A stretch of DNA of 35,719 nt from Candidatus Melainabacteria bacterium (GCA_003963305.1 RXJR01000044.1:1-35719); one strand, 5' to 3'; positions 1 through 8,573 are shown, counted from the first letter of the stretch. The notes: a model not told the origin generated them from the letters alone. Numbers and translations are program-made.

Positions 1-18
1 CTTATTTTTCTTCGTCAT
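1..18 (-). CDS. 5' end of a leftward gene, truncated by the window edge
   Basis: Reading leftward, an ATG at 18-16 opens a frame beginning MTKKNK that runs off the window. It is supported by a strong Shine-Dalgarno AAGGAG (complement of 25-30) six bases upstream. Only six codons are visible, so no function can be given. The upstream 90 bases are A/T-rich and could hold its promoter. Confidence 0.5.
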
Positions 19-614
19 GCTGCGCTCCTTGGTTATTTTACCTAAGAAGCGGATCTCCATCAGACCGGACTGTCTACTTTTTGGGGGGACCCTCAACTTT
101 TGAAAAAACATAAAAACACTATAGCATACAGTATAAACAAATCTTCTCTTCCTACAGCTTCTGGATTCGAGCGTCTGCATCGCATCGTCAATGGCCGTCC
201 ACACTTTTTTCAAAATTCCATACCAGAATGAATGCCACGAACCGAGTTTCTTAGCAACTACAGTCGATTCACAAAATCTTCTACCTCTCAATCAGCAAGC
301 AGTTCGGGAGTAAGCCATGTTCCTGGATACATACCTGTGCATTTTGATCCTGTTGTAAACCATAAGGCAACCACTGCAAAATCAAGATGCATATTCAATC
401 TTCTAATGGCGGTGTTAAGTAACTCCACTTAAGTTGCAGCAATTTTCTTGACGGTCAGAACGATCATTTGAGATCGCGGAGAAAGCCACTTTCAAGCCGT
501 TGAGCCAACTGCCGAATTTGAACGCCACATTCCGTGCGCCAGTTAAGTGAAATTCGTTGAACAGCCTGACAGACCCACACGTTAATAAACGTCTGAAATA
601 GAAGGATAACCTGC
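19..614. other. intergenic region without a supported gene
   Basis: About 600 bases between the leftward gene at the left edge and the rightward gene at 615. The open frames here are short and lack ribosome sites. The left 430 bases are A/T-rich. Positions 248-269 carry a motif (TTCTTAGCAAC, then TA, then CAGTCGATT) that recurs almost exactly, and tandemly, upstream of the epimerase gene at 6370-6400. A small hairpin ACGTT-AATA-AACGT lies at 579-592, just before the ribosome site of the next gene. Confidence 0.5.
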
Positions 615-1127
615 ATGTGCATACAGACCCTCGAACAATTCGCTCTTCACTACTGGGTCTCTGTCGAGGAGCTTCGCTCGGTTGCCGCGAACCATTGCGG
701 ACTGGGCAATGAAGAGCAGTGGCTCGTCGATCAATGGCTCCTGGACTGTTTCAGTACGGCAGCCCCGCTGATGCGAAGGAACTTCAACCTCCACAACACC
801 GACGGAGTGCTCGGTGCATTAGAGAGAGCGCTGAACTGCACCGGCCCGAAATTCATGGAAAGCTGCGCGGAATCGTTCGGGAGGCTAAAAAAGAAGCCCA
901 ATGAGCAGCGCAAGATTTTTCTAATGACGGAGCCGGCTTTCGAACCTGTTGTTTCAGAAGGGGCGTTCCACGAAACTTTCAGCGACTTTATGGGGTTGAC
1001 GGTGGACACTGCCATCTGGTGCACCACCGACAATGCCGACACATCGAGTCCGCCCGAACCGGAGCAAATCCGGGCGCACCAAAACACGTTGGGCGCCCCC
1101 GCGAAAGTTGCGAGTTTCGCAGTGTAG
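615..1127 (+). CDS. hypothetical protein (170 aa)
   Basis: I do not recognise this protein. It has no signal peptide or membrane segment, is mainly helical in the first 100 residues (Trp/Leu-rich stretch near residues 33-45), and has a Pro/Glu-rich tail. The ATG at 615 is preceded by AAGGA with an 8-base spacer, which supports the start. It lies 90 bases before the secreted repeat protein at 1218 and in the same direction, so co-transcription is possible. A long antisense frame covers the same DNA but has no comparable ribosome site. Confidence 0.6.
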   Translation: MCIQTLEQFALHYWVSVEELRSVAANHCGLGNEEQWLVDQWLLDCFSTAAPLMRRNFNLHNTDGVLGALERALNCTGPKFMESCAESFGRLKKKPNEQRKIFLMTEPAFEPVVSEGAFHETFSDFMGLTVDTAIWCTTDNADTSSPPEPEQIRAHQNTLGAPAKVASFAV

Positions 1128-1217
1128 CGTTGCTTGACGCCTCCTTGCTGGATCTGATTGATTCGGATGCTGTCGGCATCTGCCACTCAACCACCCAAAA
1201 TCAGAAAGAGAGCGACC

Positions 1218-2309
1218 ATGAAAAACATCGTCAAATCCCTCATCTGCGGCGCTGCGCTTGCCGTCATGATCTGCCCGAGTGTGCAGGCGGCGGTAGTTCC
1301 ATACTCGATCAGCGAGCTCAACGCTCGTTACCCCGGCCTTGCCAACGGATTCAACGATGAGAGGCTCTACGATGCAGTCAGACTGGGCACGGCCGCGGAG
1401 TTCGAACAAGAGCTCCATCTTCCCCCAAACTGGACCGGTGACCAGTACGCCAGAGCGGAAGCCCTGCGGAAGCTCACCAAGATTCGCGCCAAATATGGGC
1501 TGCTGAACAATTTCACGCGCGATCTGATCGTGGAGAATCAAGCAGCGATCATTGTCAACGAATTTCTCAAAGAGTACAAGCTGTCGGCGCACTTCACGCA
1601 GGCAGACCTGGTCCGCGGCAATGGAGAACGGCGGGTCGCCAGGGAACAAGGTATGGAAGCGCCAGCGGGAGCAGCCGACTACGCTGCTTTCGCGGGGACG
1701 CAAAGGTCGAATCGCTTCATCAGAAATTGGCACCTCTCCGAGCACTGGAGCTTTGAAGAACTGCTCGCCGTCGTCGGTCCGGAAAAGGGGGCCAGCCTGA
1801 GCCGGCAATACAGCATACACGCGGGCATGTCGCACGACGAAATCGTTGCGGCGCTGGGTTGGCAGGAAGTTAAAGCGTACGCAGAGGAGAAGAAGCTTCC
1901 TGTGAACTTCACCGCCGACGAAGCCGTGCAGGCAGAGGGCGCGCTCTCGCTCAGAAATGTCAGAGAGGATTTCTGGGGCGCCGCTCCTCTCACAGGAGAG
2001 ATCAACGAGGAATGGCTGATCAGGAACGCCAGAATCAAGGCATCTTTCTACCTCACCAAAGACTACCCCGGGCTGCAAGGTAACTTCGACGAGAAGCAAC
2101 TCTTCGATTACCTGATCAAGGACGCCGACAAAGAGATGCGTGATTGCTACGGCTTCGTGGGTCCGTACGGCGAGGCAGACGTGGCCAAAGCTGCCGCCGA
2201 TTCCCTGCTGGCGGAAACGCGCCTCGAATACGACCTGCCGCTGCACTTCTCTCAGGAGCAGCTGGATACGGCGATGAAAGCGAGGAAGCGCTACGTCCCT
2301 ATCTACTGA
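1218..2309 (+). CDS. exported protein of 27-residue helical repeats (363 aa)
   Basis: The frame is open further upstream, but the ATG at 1218 gives a clean Sec signal peptide (MKN, basic, then a hydrophobic stretch ending SVQA about residue 24) and follows an AAAGAGAG ribosome site. The mature part is built from a degenerate repeat anchored on an aromatic or hydrophobic residue followed by a short polar turn and an acidic helix, for example NNFTRD, AHFTQAD, VNFTADE and LHFSQEQ. Anchors fall at residues 45, 72, 99 and 126, then 177, 204 and 231, then 262 and 290, then 317 and 344, which is 27-residue spacing almost throughout. I do not recognise the family; a periplasmic or surface binding scaffold is an inference. 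Confidence 0.75.
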   Translation: MKNIVKSLICGAALAVMICPSVQAAVVPYSISELNARYPGLANGFNDERLYDAVRLGTAAEFEQELHLPPNWTGDQYARAEALRKLTKIRAKYGLLNNFTRDLIVENQAAIIVNEFLKEYKLSAHFTQADLVRGNGERRVAREQGMEAPAGAADYAAFAGTQRSNRFIRNWHLSEHWSFEELLAVVGPEKGASLSRQYSIHAGMSHDEIVAALGWQEVKAYAEEKKLPVNFTADEAVQAEGALSLRNVREDFWGAAPLTGEINEEWLIRNARIKASFYLTKDYPGLQGNFDEKQLFDYLIKDADKEMRDCYGFVGPYGEADVAKAAADSLLAETRLEYDLPLHFSQEQLDTAMKARKRYVPIY

Positions 2310-2432
2310 GGTCGTGCGGTCGATCCATATTCAGTAAAGACACGAAAGAAAGCAACATAAGCGAGAGCGCTAAACTCGAGCGCTCCCGCCTCGCACCTCA
2401 AAGTAGTTCAGCAAGCCAAGCATGGAGAAAAC

Positions 2433-2774
2433 ATGATGAAGCTCAAAACTATCCTCATAACGACTACGTGTTCAGCGATCGGTCTGATGGTTCTGCTTCT
2501 GATCACCACCTATGGAACGCGCTACATGTACGATCCGTTCTTTGCGGTGATATCGGATATGGTGATGCAAGAAATCTGGCAAAAGCAGCTGCCGGAACTG
2601 GCAATCAGTGCGGCGATTCTGTCGCTCTGGGGCTGGCTCATCTCAGTAATGTCGGGCGGCGCTGGTCTGCGAGCCGCGTTTTACAGCGTGACGCTCTGCC
2701 TGCTCCTTGACTCAGTTCTGCTGTTCATCTACTACCAGGTCAGCATCAACTATCTCAGCGCGCACATGCACTGA
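2433..2774 (+). CDS. small integral membrane protein (113 aa)
   Basis: Three hydrophobic segments are visible at about residues 6-26, 55-73 and 80-102, with short polar loops, so this is an inner-membrane protein. GGAG lies 5 bases before the first of two adjacent ATGs (2433 and 2436). No family is recognised. It follows the exported repeat protein by 123 bases in the same direction and may be co-expressed with it. Nothing in the sequence indicates a specific role. Confidence 0.65.
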   Translation: MMKLKTILITTTCSAIGLMVLLLITTYGTRYMYDPFFAVISDMVMQEIWQKQLPELAISAAILSLWGWLISVMSGGAGLRAAFYSVTLCLLLDSVLLFIYYQVSINYLSAHMH

Positions 2775-2826
2775 CGATTAAGGCTCAGTGCCGTTGCCGC
2801 GAGCAACGTGACAAACGCACCAGGGT

Positions 2827-2845
2827 GGCGCTGCATTCCAGCGCC
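2827..2845 (+). terminator. GC-rich hairpin downstream of the small membrane protein
   Basis: A perfect 7-bp stem GGCGCTG/CAGCGCC with a 5-base loop lies 52 bases after the stop at 2774. It is followed by CCTTCG rather than a T-run, so it may be a weak or factor-assisted terminator or an RNA 3' end. The rest of 2775-3075 shows no supported gene. A 40-codon frame at 2985-3107 overlaps the next gene but has no ribosome site. Confidence 0.35.
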
Positions 2846-3075
2846 CCTTCGCGTCCAACAAATTTTAGCGATCAGACACTAAATACAATGTCAAAGGTAC
2901 CATCCCTCTCGATAAGCTACCTGCAAAATCTGCAGATTCAAAATTTTGAGACGTCCTACTACCGCTAATAGCAAGCATCACGAAATGCCTATTAAAATCG
3001 ACACAAATTTAGAGGCCCGAGTGCTTTCCATATGCGATACCATTGGCTTTGCGCAATTCTTCAACAGGAGCGATG

Positions 3076-3780
3076 ATGACTCAGCAAATCGACGAGAACC
3101 TAACTGAGCGAGAAATTCGGTTAAAGATGGTTGTCGACATCGCGCATGAGTTGCGTACGCCACTTGGCGGCATTGTCGGTATGAACGAACTGCTCCTCTC
3201 CTCGCAACTCGATCCGGAACAAAAACAGTTTTCAGAAACCATTCACGACTCGGCAAAATCAATGCTGCAACTACTCAATGACTTCGTTGAGCTTGCGAAG
3301 TTAGATGCTGAAAAGGTCGTTATCCGCTCCGCACCGACACACCTGCAAACGCTTCTGGATGAATGCTCTTATGCACTACGAAAACTGCTCAAGTCGCACA
3401 ACATAGAACTGAATATCGTTTTTAGCGAAGGTCTTCCAGATACAATAGGCACAGATGAAAATTGCCTTCGGCAGACAATCATCTCCATTGTCACGGGCGC
3501 GACGAAATACGTAGAGAGCGGCACTATTAGAATCGATATTGCTCCTGCCGCTCACAACGCGAAGAAGAGCGGAATTTCATTCAAGATCACTCTGCCACCG
3601 AATACGGTTAATCGAAATGGACAGCCATTGTTCACGGTTATAGCAAGCGAGAACTCACCTGTGCTGCGTTTCGATTCCACATGGTTGAGACTCAGCATCG
3701 CTCAGCATCTTTTGAATCTTTTACAGGCCACTGTTTCAATTCAGGACAACACAATGGAGTTCGTCATTCAATCTAATTGA
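3076..3780 (+). CDS. histidine-kinase-like protein with HisKA H-box but degenerate ATPase domain (234 aa)
   Basis: Residues 11-78 form a HisKA dimerisation and phosphoacceptor helix pair with the H-box DIAHELRTPLGG (His24). Residues 86-233 still follow the layout of a HATPase_c domain but have lost its motifs. In the N-box region 127-145 (DENCLRQTIISIVTGATKY) both conserved Asn are replaced by Ser137 and Gly141. The DxGxG G1 box is absent. The G2 box GTGLGL reads STWLRL at 201-206. There is no sensor or membrane part. It is therefore probably not an ATP-dependent kinase, and by analogy with Spo0B or ChpT could be a histidine phosphotransferase (inference). AGGAG at 3066-3070 fits the second ATG at 3076 (5 bases) better than the ATG at 3073. 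Confidence 0.75.
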   Translation: MTQQIDENLTEREIRLKMVVDIAHELRTPLGGIVGMNELLLSSQLDPEQKQFSETIHDSAKSMLQLLNDFVELAKLDAEKVVIRSAPTHLQTLLDECSYALRKLLKSHNIELNIVFSEGLPDTIGTDENCLRQTIISIVTGATKYVESGTIRIDIAPAAHNAKKSGISFKITLPPNTVNRNGQPLFTVIASENSPVLRFDSTWLRLSIAQHLLNLLQATVSIQDNTMEFVIQSN

Positions 3781-3815
3781 ACGATAGAGGAAGAAACCAG
3801 AAGCAAAGAAAGAGA

Positions 3816-3850
3816 AAAGGACCCCGACAGATCGGAGTCCTTTATATTTT
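3816..3850 (+). terminator. intrinsic terminator between convergent genes
   Basis: A 12-bp stem starting AAAGGA at 3816 and ending TCCTTT at 3843, with one mismatch and a 4-base loop, is followed by ATATTTT. It lies 35 bases after the pseudo-kinase stop. The complementary strand also runs into a pyrimidine-rich tract, so it may serve the convergent acyl-CoA dehydrogenase gene too. Confidence 0.65.
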
Positions 3851-3933
3851 CCGGGCACTCGGGACGAGTGCGTTCCATGCGATCAGACTCAGTAACTCCG
3901 ACCCGAAGCTGCTTCCAGCACCGGTGCGTTGAA

Positions 3934-5106
3934 CTACAGTCCCAACTGGCGGGCAATCAACAGACGTTGAATTTCAGACGTACCTTCGCCGATTTCGCAG
4001 AGCTTAGCATCGCGCAAGAAACGCTCGGCTGGGAAATCTTCGATGTAGCCGTAACCACCGTGAATCTGGATGCACAGATTGCAAACTTTGGATGCAATTT
4101 CAGATGCATACAATTTAGCCTGCGATCCTTCCAGCGTAACGCGCTTGTGATGGTCTTTCATCCAGGCAGCATGATAAAGCAAAAGTCTTGCCGCGCTGAT
4201 TTGAGTTGACATGTCAGCGAGGTAGCCCTGAATGAATTGGAATTTGCCTATTGGCTGACCGAAAGCTTCGCGCTGTTTGGCATAGTTCAAAGCTGAATCC
4301 AGAGCCGCCTGAGCAATACCGAGTGCCAGTGCGCCAATTGAGATTCTGCCGCCTTCCAGTGTCATTAAAGCTTGCTTGTAGCCTTCACCGACTTCACCGA
4401 TGATATTTTCCTTGGGAATACGGCAATCTTCAAAAGTAAGACTGGCTGTCGGGGAACCGCGCATGCCCATCTTCTTCTCTACTTTACTGACTGAATAGCC
4501 CTTTGTGCCTTTATCGACGATAAAGGAGGAGATACCCTTGCGTCCTTTGCTCTGGTCGGTCATCGCCATGATGATGGCAACGTCGGCATGAGTAGCATTT
4601 GTGATGAACTGCTTGGTGCCATTCAAAACCCAATGATCACCATCCAGTCTGGCAGTTGTTTTCTGAGCGGCAGCATCCGAGCCAGTACCTGGTTCAGTCA
4701 GAGCCCAGCAACCAAGCCATTCTCCTTTGGTGAGCTTGGGAAGATAATGTTTCTTCTGCTCATCAGTTCCGAACATATAGATGGGGTTGGTGCCCAGCGA
4801 AACATGTGCAGCATAGCTCAAACCGGTTGAACCGCAGGCGCGACCAATTTCTTCAACGGCGATTGCGTAGCTTCTGTAATCGGCACCGGCACCGCCATAC
4901 TCTTGAGCGATTGGCAATCCCAACAGATCCATCTGTCCAAGCTTTTTGAATGTTTCCTCCGGAAATCTTGCATTCCGGTCGACTTCAGCTGATTTTGGCG
5001 CAATCTCGTTAGTGGCAAAATCACGGACTAACTCGCGAATTGCCTGATGCTGATCATCTAGAAACTCGCCGTACGGCTGTACGTCATGGGTTACGGTGCT
5101 CGTCAA
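3934..5106 (-). CDS. acyl-CoA dehydrogenase
   Basis: Flavoenzyme of the acyl-CoA dehydrogenase family, which oxidises acyl-CoA to 2-enoyl-CoA with electrons passed to ETF. The whole fold is present: helical N-terminal domain (about 15-125), beta domain with the FAD/substrate motif CWALTEPGTGSDA (133-145), and C-terminal helical domain with the flavin motif QIHGGYGY (347-354). The catalytic-base motif GEGTSEIQ places the Glu at residue 374, as in short-chain and branched-chain enzymes. The frame is open to an ATG at 5169, but a TTG at 5106 has AGGAG eight bases upstream and gives the usual family length (390 aa). The chain length of the substrate cannot be read from the sequence; an isovaleryl/short-chain type is likely. 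Confidence 0.93.
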   Translation of the reverse strand: MTSTVTHDVQPYGEFLDDQHQAIRELVRDFATNEIAPKSAEVDRNARFPEETFKKLGQMDLLGLPIAQEYGGAGADYRSYAIAVEEIGRACGSTGLSYAAHVSLGTNPIYMFGTDEQKKHYLPKLTKGEWLGCWALTEPGTGSDAAAQKTTARLDGDHWVLNGTKQFITNATHADVAIIMAMTDQSKGRKGISSFIVDKGTKGYSVSKVEKKMGMRGSPTASLTFEDCRIPKENIIGEVGEGYKQALMTLEGGRISIGALALGIAQAALDSALNYAKQREAFGQPIGKFQFIQGYLADMSTQISAARLLLYHAAWMKDHHKRVTLEGSQAKLYASEIASKVCNLCIQIHGGYGYIEDFPAERFLRDAKLCEIGEGTSEIQRLLIARQLGL

Positions 5107-5204
5107 GGTGCTATCTCCTGCCGCGTGTGACAACAAGTAAAGGTTTGATGCGGAAGATGATAGCGCCAAACGCCCTCTAAAAAATGCGTCGAATGCCGCT
5201 ACAG

Positions 5205-6335
5205 CTATTTCTTAAGGCAAAAAAAAGCTTCGATAGCCTGGACGATTTTTTGAGATGCCTTGCCATCACCAAAAGGGTTTACAGATAGCGCCATCTTATT
5301 GTAAGCAGCGGGCGAGTCGAGCAAGCCTTTTGCGGCACTGACGATCCCCTTCTGCTCCGTGCCGATCAGCTTGGCAGCTCCAGCCGCTACGGCTTCAGGT
5401 CGTTCAGTGTTAGTGCGCAGCACGAGCACTGGCTTGCCGAGCGACGGCGCTTCTTCTTGAATACCACCCGAATCAGTCAGAACGAAGTGACAGCGCTGCA
5501 TAGCGTAGACGAAAGGCACGTAATCCAGCGGTTCCACACGGATCAAGCGAGGGTGGTTAGCGAACACCGGCTCAATCGACTCTCGCACTACCGGGTTCTT
5601 GTGGATCGGATAGAGGATTTGCGTATCGGGATGCTCGTCAGCGATTTGCTTGAGGGCAAGGGCGATGGAACTCATGTTGTCGCCCCAGTTTTCGCGCCGA
5701 TGCGCGGTAACCAGCAAGACTTTGTGCTTTTCAAAATCAGCGCCGCCAAAGAGCGACTTGTCAACCGCGGCTTCGTCGATTCGCGAGGCCGTGTCCATGA
5801 GCGCATCGATAACCGTGTTACCTGTTAGATATACATTGTCGACAATTCCTTCTTTGCGCAGATTCTCAACCGCCAACTCGGTCGGAGAAAAGTGCAAAGT
5901 GGCAATTCGACCGGTCTGACGACGCGACATCTCTTCGGGGAAAGGATTGTAGCGGTCGTTGGTGCGCAGTCCGGCCTCGACATGACCTACAGGCACTTTA
6001 TGGTAGAAAGCCGCCAGCGCCGTCGCCATGACGGTGACCGTGTCACCCTGAACCAGAACCAGGTCCGGCTTGACCTTATTGAGGAGCTCGTCCATTGAGG
6101 TAAGCACCCTGGCAGTCAATTCGGAGAGACTCTGACCGTGCTTCATCAAATCCAGGTCATAATCCGGCTTGATGTCAAACCAGACCAGCATCTGATCCAC
6201 CATCTCGCGATGCTGGGCGGTCAAAACAACGATGGGCTCGAGAACCTCTGATTTTGCGACTGCGTGAACTACCGGGGCAAGCTTGACAAGCTCCGGACGG
6301 GTCCCAAACACGCACATCACGCGCTTTTTCATCAT
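5205..6335 (-). CDS. wecB: UDP-N-acetylglucosamine 2-epimerase (non-hydrolysing)
   Basis: Interconverts UDP-GlcNAc and UDP-ManNAc for surface polysaccharide synthesis in the cytoplasm. The 376 residues match the family length, and its motifs appear in order: FGTRPELVKLAP near the N-terminus, GDTVTVMATA, GHVEAGLRT, PFPEEMSRR, TAHRRENWG, HKNP, DSGGIQEEAPSLGKPVLVLR, TERPEAV and NPFGDGKAS. The start is one of two adjacent ATGs (6335 and 6332), with only a weak TTGGA upstream. The acyl-CoA dehydrogenase follows in the same direction after about 100 bases; the pathways are unrelated, so co-transcription may be incidental. Confidence 0.95.
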   Translation of the reverse strand: MMKKRVMCVFGTRPELVKLAPVVHAVAKSEVLEPIVVLTAQHREMVDQMLVWFDIKPDYDLDLMKHGQSLSELTARVLTSMDELLNKVKPDLVLVQGDTVTVMATALAAFYHKVPVGHVEAGLRTNDRYNPFPEEMSRRQTGRIATLHFSPTELAVENLRKEGIVDNVYLTGNTVIDALMDTASRIDEAAVDKSLFGGADFEKHKVLLVTAHRRENWGDNMSSIALALKQIADEHPDTQILYPIHKNPVVRESIEPVFANHPRLIRVEPLDYVPFVYAMQRCHFVLTDSGGIQEEAPSLGKPVLVLRTNTERPEAVAAGAAKLIGTEQKGIVSAAKGLLDSPAAYNKMALSVNPFGDGKASQKIVQAIEAFFCLKK

Positions 6336-6372
6336 TCCAAAATTCTACAACAGTGACGGATCAACGTGCTTC

Positions 6373-6400
6373 TTAGCAACAGTCGATTAGCAACAGTCGA
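6373..6400. repeat. perfect tandem 14-bp repeat upstream of the epimerase gene
   Basis: TTAGCAACAGTCGA occurs twice head to tail (6373-6386 and 6387-6400), followed by TTG. It lies 38 bases upstream of the leftward epimerase start, within the divergent region 6336-6544. A near copy with a small insertion occurs at 248-269. It could be an operator or a small dispersed repeat. Confidence 0.7.
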
Positions 6401-6544
6401 TTGCTCCCAGACCCTAGCCGAAAGTGACCAATCTGGTAGACTAAAAACCGGAAATATAGCCGCTGCACGAACGGCTAGCCGCATGACATATTAAAACGGA
6501 ATCCGCAATCAAGCCCTCGCTCGACTCTCTGGAAGAGGTTATTA

Positions 6545-7231
6545 GTGGACATCATTATTGAAGGCAAGATTACGCCTGAAGAAGGGATGAGCGAAGTCAT
6601 CCAGACCGTTATCGATCTGAAGAATCTGCAAAATCCAATTTTGCGAATTTCCTCAGCTGATAGCGATCTGCAGGGTCGCGTGTCATTCTCGAGCGGACAT
6701 ATTTTGGGCGGCAGAATCAACAATTCGGACGAAACAGGATATCCGGCGATTCGCAAGTTGCTGTCTATAACTGATGGAAACTACGCCATTCTCGACCCGG
6801 GACGGCAACATATCACCGACGTCAATCAGACATTGTGGATAGAAGCGCATAAAGTCGTGCAGATGCTGCCGAATTTGCCGCAGACGCCGGAAGTCTTGAT
6901 GGACATAAACGCCGAGTACAACACTGAAGTTAAACCTCGCATCGCCAACATGGACCTGAAAGCAGGAAAAGTCGACGATGGCGAAAAACCCACTGTCACT
7001 GACGTTAAAAGCAAAACGCGCTCTTTCGACCAGGGCACCTGGTTTTTCTTCAAACTGTTTTTATGGGCGCTGGGCACCTTGATCGTCAGCGCCGTTGTAT
7101 TAACATACAGCGACCAGATCTACGCACTGTTCAAAGCCAAACAAAACAACCCTGCCGTCCAGGTCTCCACTCCAACACCAAATTCAAATGCACATCCAGG
7201 CAATCCGAAATCTAATCCAGGGCATCGCTGA
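6545..7231 (+). CDS. DUF4388/PATAN-like protein with one C-terminal membrane segment (228 aa)
   Basis: The first 90 residues fit the DUF4388/PATAN pattern: a sheet-rich domain with a GRVSFSSGHILGGRIN stretch, then GYPAIRKLLSITDGNYAILD, the family's G..A...LL....G.F ending. Such domains occur in bacterial signalling proteins. A hydrophobic segment at about 167-187 follows a linker, and the last 30 residues are Pro/Asn/Ser-rich, so the N-terminus is probably cytoplasmic with a short external tail. The GTG start at 6545 has GAAGAGG upstream with a 6-base spacer. The exact role is unknown; assignment to DUF4388 rests on pattern recognition only. Confidence 0.65.
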   Translation: MDIIIEGKITPEEGMSEVIQTVIDLKNLQNPILRISSADSDLQGRVSFSSGHILGGRINNSDETGYPAIRKLLSITDGNYAILDPGRQHITDVNQTLWIEAHKVVQMLPNLPQTPEVLMDINAEYNTEVKPRIANMDLKAGKVDDGEKPTVTDVKSKTRSFDQGTWFFFKLFLWALGTLIVSAVVLTYSDQIYALFKAKQNNPAVQVSTPTPNSNAHPGNPKSNPGHR

Positions 7232-7298
7232 TAAGCTGCGGTCCAGGCACTCACAAGTATCGATACCGCATTTAGTATCAAAACCGGACAGCTTAACC

Positions 7299-7337
7299 GA
7301 GCGTCATGGCACCTCGCGTCGCGGCGTCATGACGCTC
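7299..7337. repeat. inverted repeat in the 7232-7396 gap
   Basis: GAGCGTCATG (7299-7308) and CATGACGCTC (7328-7337) are perfect 10-bp complements around a 19-base GC-rich loop. No T-run follows, so this is not a typical intrinsic terminator. It sits between the PATAN-like gene and the esterase and may be a protein-binding palindrome or an RNA processing site. Confidence 0.5.
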
Positions 7338-7396
7338 AAGGCCCGTCGGATGTCCGTATTCAGACATCGCAGAATTTTGGAAGGCGAAACATCGCC

Positions 7397-8257
7397 ATGA
7401 CGGCGCGAGCCATTTTAAAACGTTGTCACCTCAACGTTGATGGCGTCAGCCGCACATATTACCTGCATCTACCAACTGATTACGATCAGTTGGCATCATT
7501 CCCGTTGCTTCTCGCCTTTCATGGGGGTGGCGGCAAAGCGACCATGATGCACCGGGTCAGCAAACTGACAAACACGGCCGATCGACACTCTTTCATCGTC
7601 GCCTATCCAGATGGACTGGAACGAAAATGGAGCGACCAGAGAGCGATGACCGGCTTCGATCGCAAAGGCGACTTAAGCTTCGTAAGCACCCTTCTGGATC
7701 AATTGGAGAAAGAGTACAAGGTTGACGCCAAACGCATTTACGCGACTGGAATCTCAAACGGTGGATTTTTCTCGCAAGACCTGGCCATCGCTTTTCCAGA
7801 GCGCATCGCTGCTGTCGCCTCAGTGGCAGCATCAGTCAGCCGAGCTGTCTTTGATCGGGTCGTGCCACCAAAACCGGTACCAATACTTTTTATGTTGGGC
7901 GATAGTGATCCAATCGTTCCCTACAACGGCGGTGACATTAAGCTCGGCTCAGAAGTGCGCGGTGCTGTTGTTTCAGCCGACGACTCGATTCGATTCTGGA
8001 TGAACGCAAACCAATGTTCCGACGAAGTAGAGGAGCTGACTGTCAAAAAAGCTTCTGATGACGACACGGTAGTAACTATCCGAAAATGGCGTGGACCGGG
8101 CCCGCGAAACCAGGTGGTTTTGTACGCCATTCAAAATGGAGGGCACACCTGGCCCTCTGGCTGGCAATACCTGGGCGAGTCTTTCATCGGCAAAACCAGC
8201 CGCCAGATTAATGCCAATGAAGAAATCTGGGACTTCTTTCAGCGCCACCACCTGTAA
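7397..8257 (+). CDS. PHB depolymerase/feruloyl esterase-type alpha/beta hydrolase (LpqC-like)
   Basis: A serine hydrolase of the COG3509 polyhydroxybutyrate depolymerase/LpqC type. The oxyanion strand motif AFHGGGG lies at 40-46, the nucleophile elbow GISNGG gives Ser120, GDSDPIVPY gives Asp171, and GGHTWP gives His250, so the triad is complete. Secreted relatives carry a signal peptide; this one starts directly with the catalytic domain and shows none, suggesting a cytoplasmic enzyme or a mis-set start. A small hairpin GGCGA-AACA-TCGCC (7383-7396) abuts the ATG, and the best ribosome site (GGAAGG) is 12 bases away. The natural substrate cannot be told: short polyesters or feruloyl and other esters are possible. 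Confidence 0.85.
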   Translation: MTARAILKRCHLNVDGVSRTYYLHLPTDYDQLASFPLLLAFHGGGGKATMMHRVSKLTNTADRHSFIVAYPDGLERKWSDQRAMTGFDRKGDLSFVSTLLDQLEKEYKVDAKRIYATGISNGGFFSQDLAIAFPERIAAVASVAASVSRAVFDRVVPPKPVPILFMLGDSDPIVPYNGGDIKLGSEVRGAVVSADDSIRFWMNANQCSDEVEELTVKKASDDDTVVTIRKWRGPGPRNQVVLYAIQNGGHTWPSGWQYLGESFIGKTSRQINANEEIWDFFQRHHL

Positions 8258-8573
8258 TGAGAGCAAGTGTAACGCGATAACGCAAGCTCGCCCAACGATG
8301 TAGATTTGCTAAGAAGAGATCTTCACAAGTCGAAACTTGAGGCTCTTATTCTCTTTAAGTACTCTGAGTGCATCTTCTCTCTCTTTACCTAAAAGAAACT
8401 ACAAAGACTTATAACTGCTGCAGCCACCGTTGCCGCCACTCCTCAGCACAAATCAGCGTGCACAGTCTTGAGCCGAGTACCGCACCCGCCTGCCATGTCT
8501 TCAGTCGGCGCACCCCGGGCCCACCATCCCGATGTCAGCGTCTACTTGAGCCATGCTGCACTGGTGCACCCCG
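8258..8573. other. intergenic region between convergent genes, nothing recognised
   Basis: 316 bases between the esterase stop and the stop of the leftward membrane protein. Some frames are open, but they are shadows continuing antisense into the next gene. No clear terminator with a T-run, no RNA gene and no repeat was seen. Confidence 0.5.

Noticed and set aside
232-432. 66-codon frame on the plus strand
   Set aside because: Ser/Thr-rich low-complexity translation, no ribosome site, in a region with intergenic composition.
954-2246. 430-codon open frame on the minus strand
   Set aside because: Antisense to the exported repeat protein, which has a signal peptide, ribosome site and internal repeats; the antisense frame has none and is open because of G+C-rich codons.
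2985-3107. Short frame overlapping the pseudo-kinase start, possibly an N-terminal domain lost by frameshift
   Set aside because: 40 codons in another frame without a ribosome site; the kinase-like protein has its own AGGAG and start, so a frameshift is not needed.
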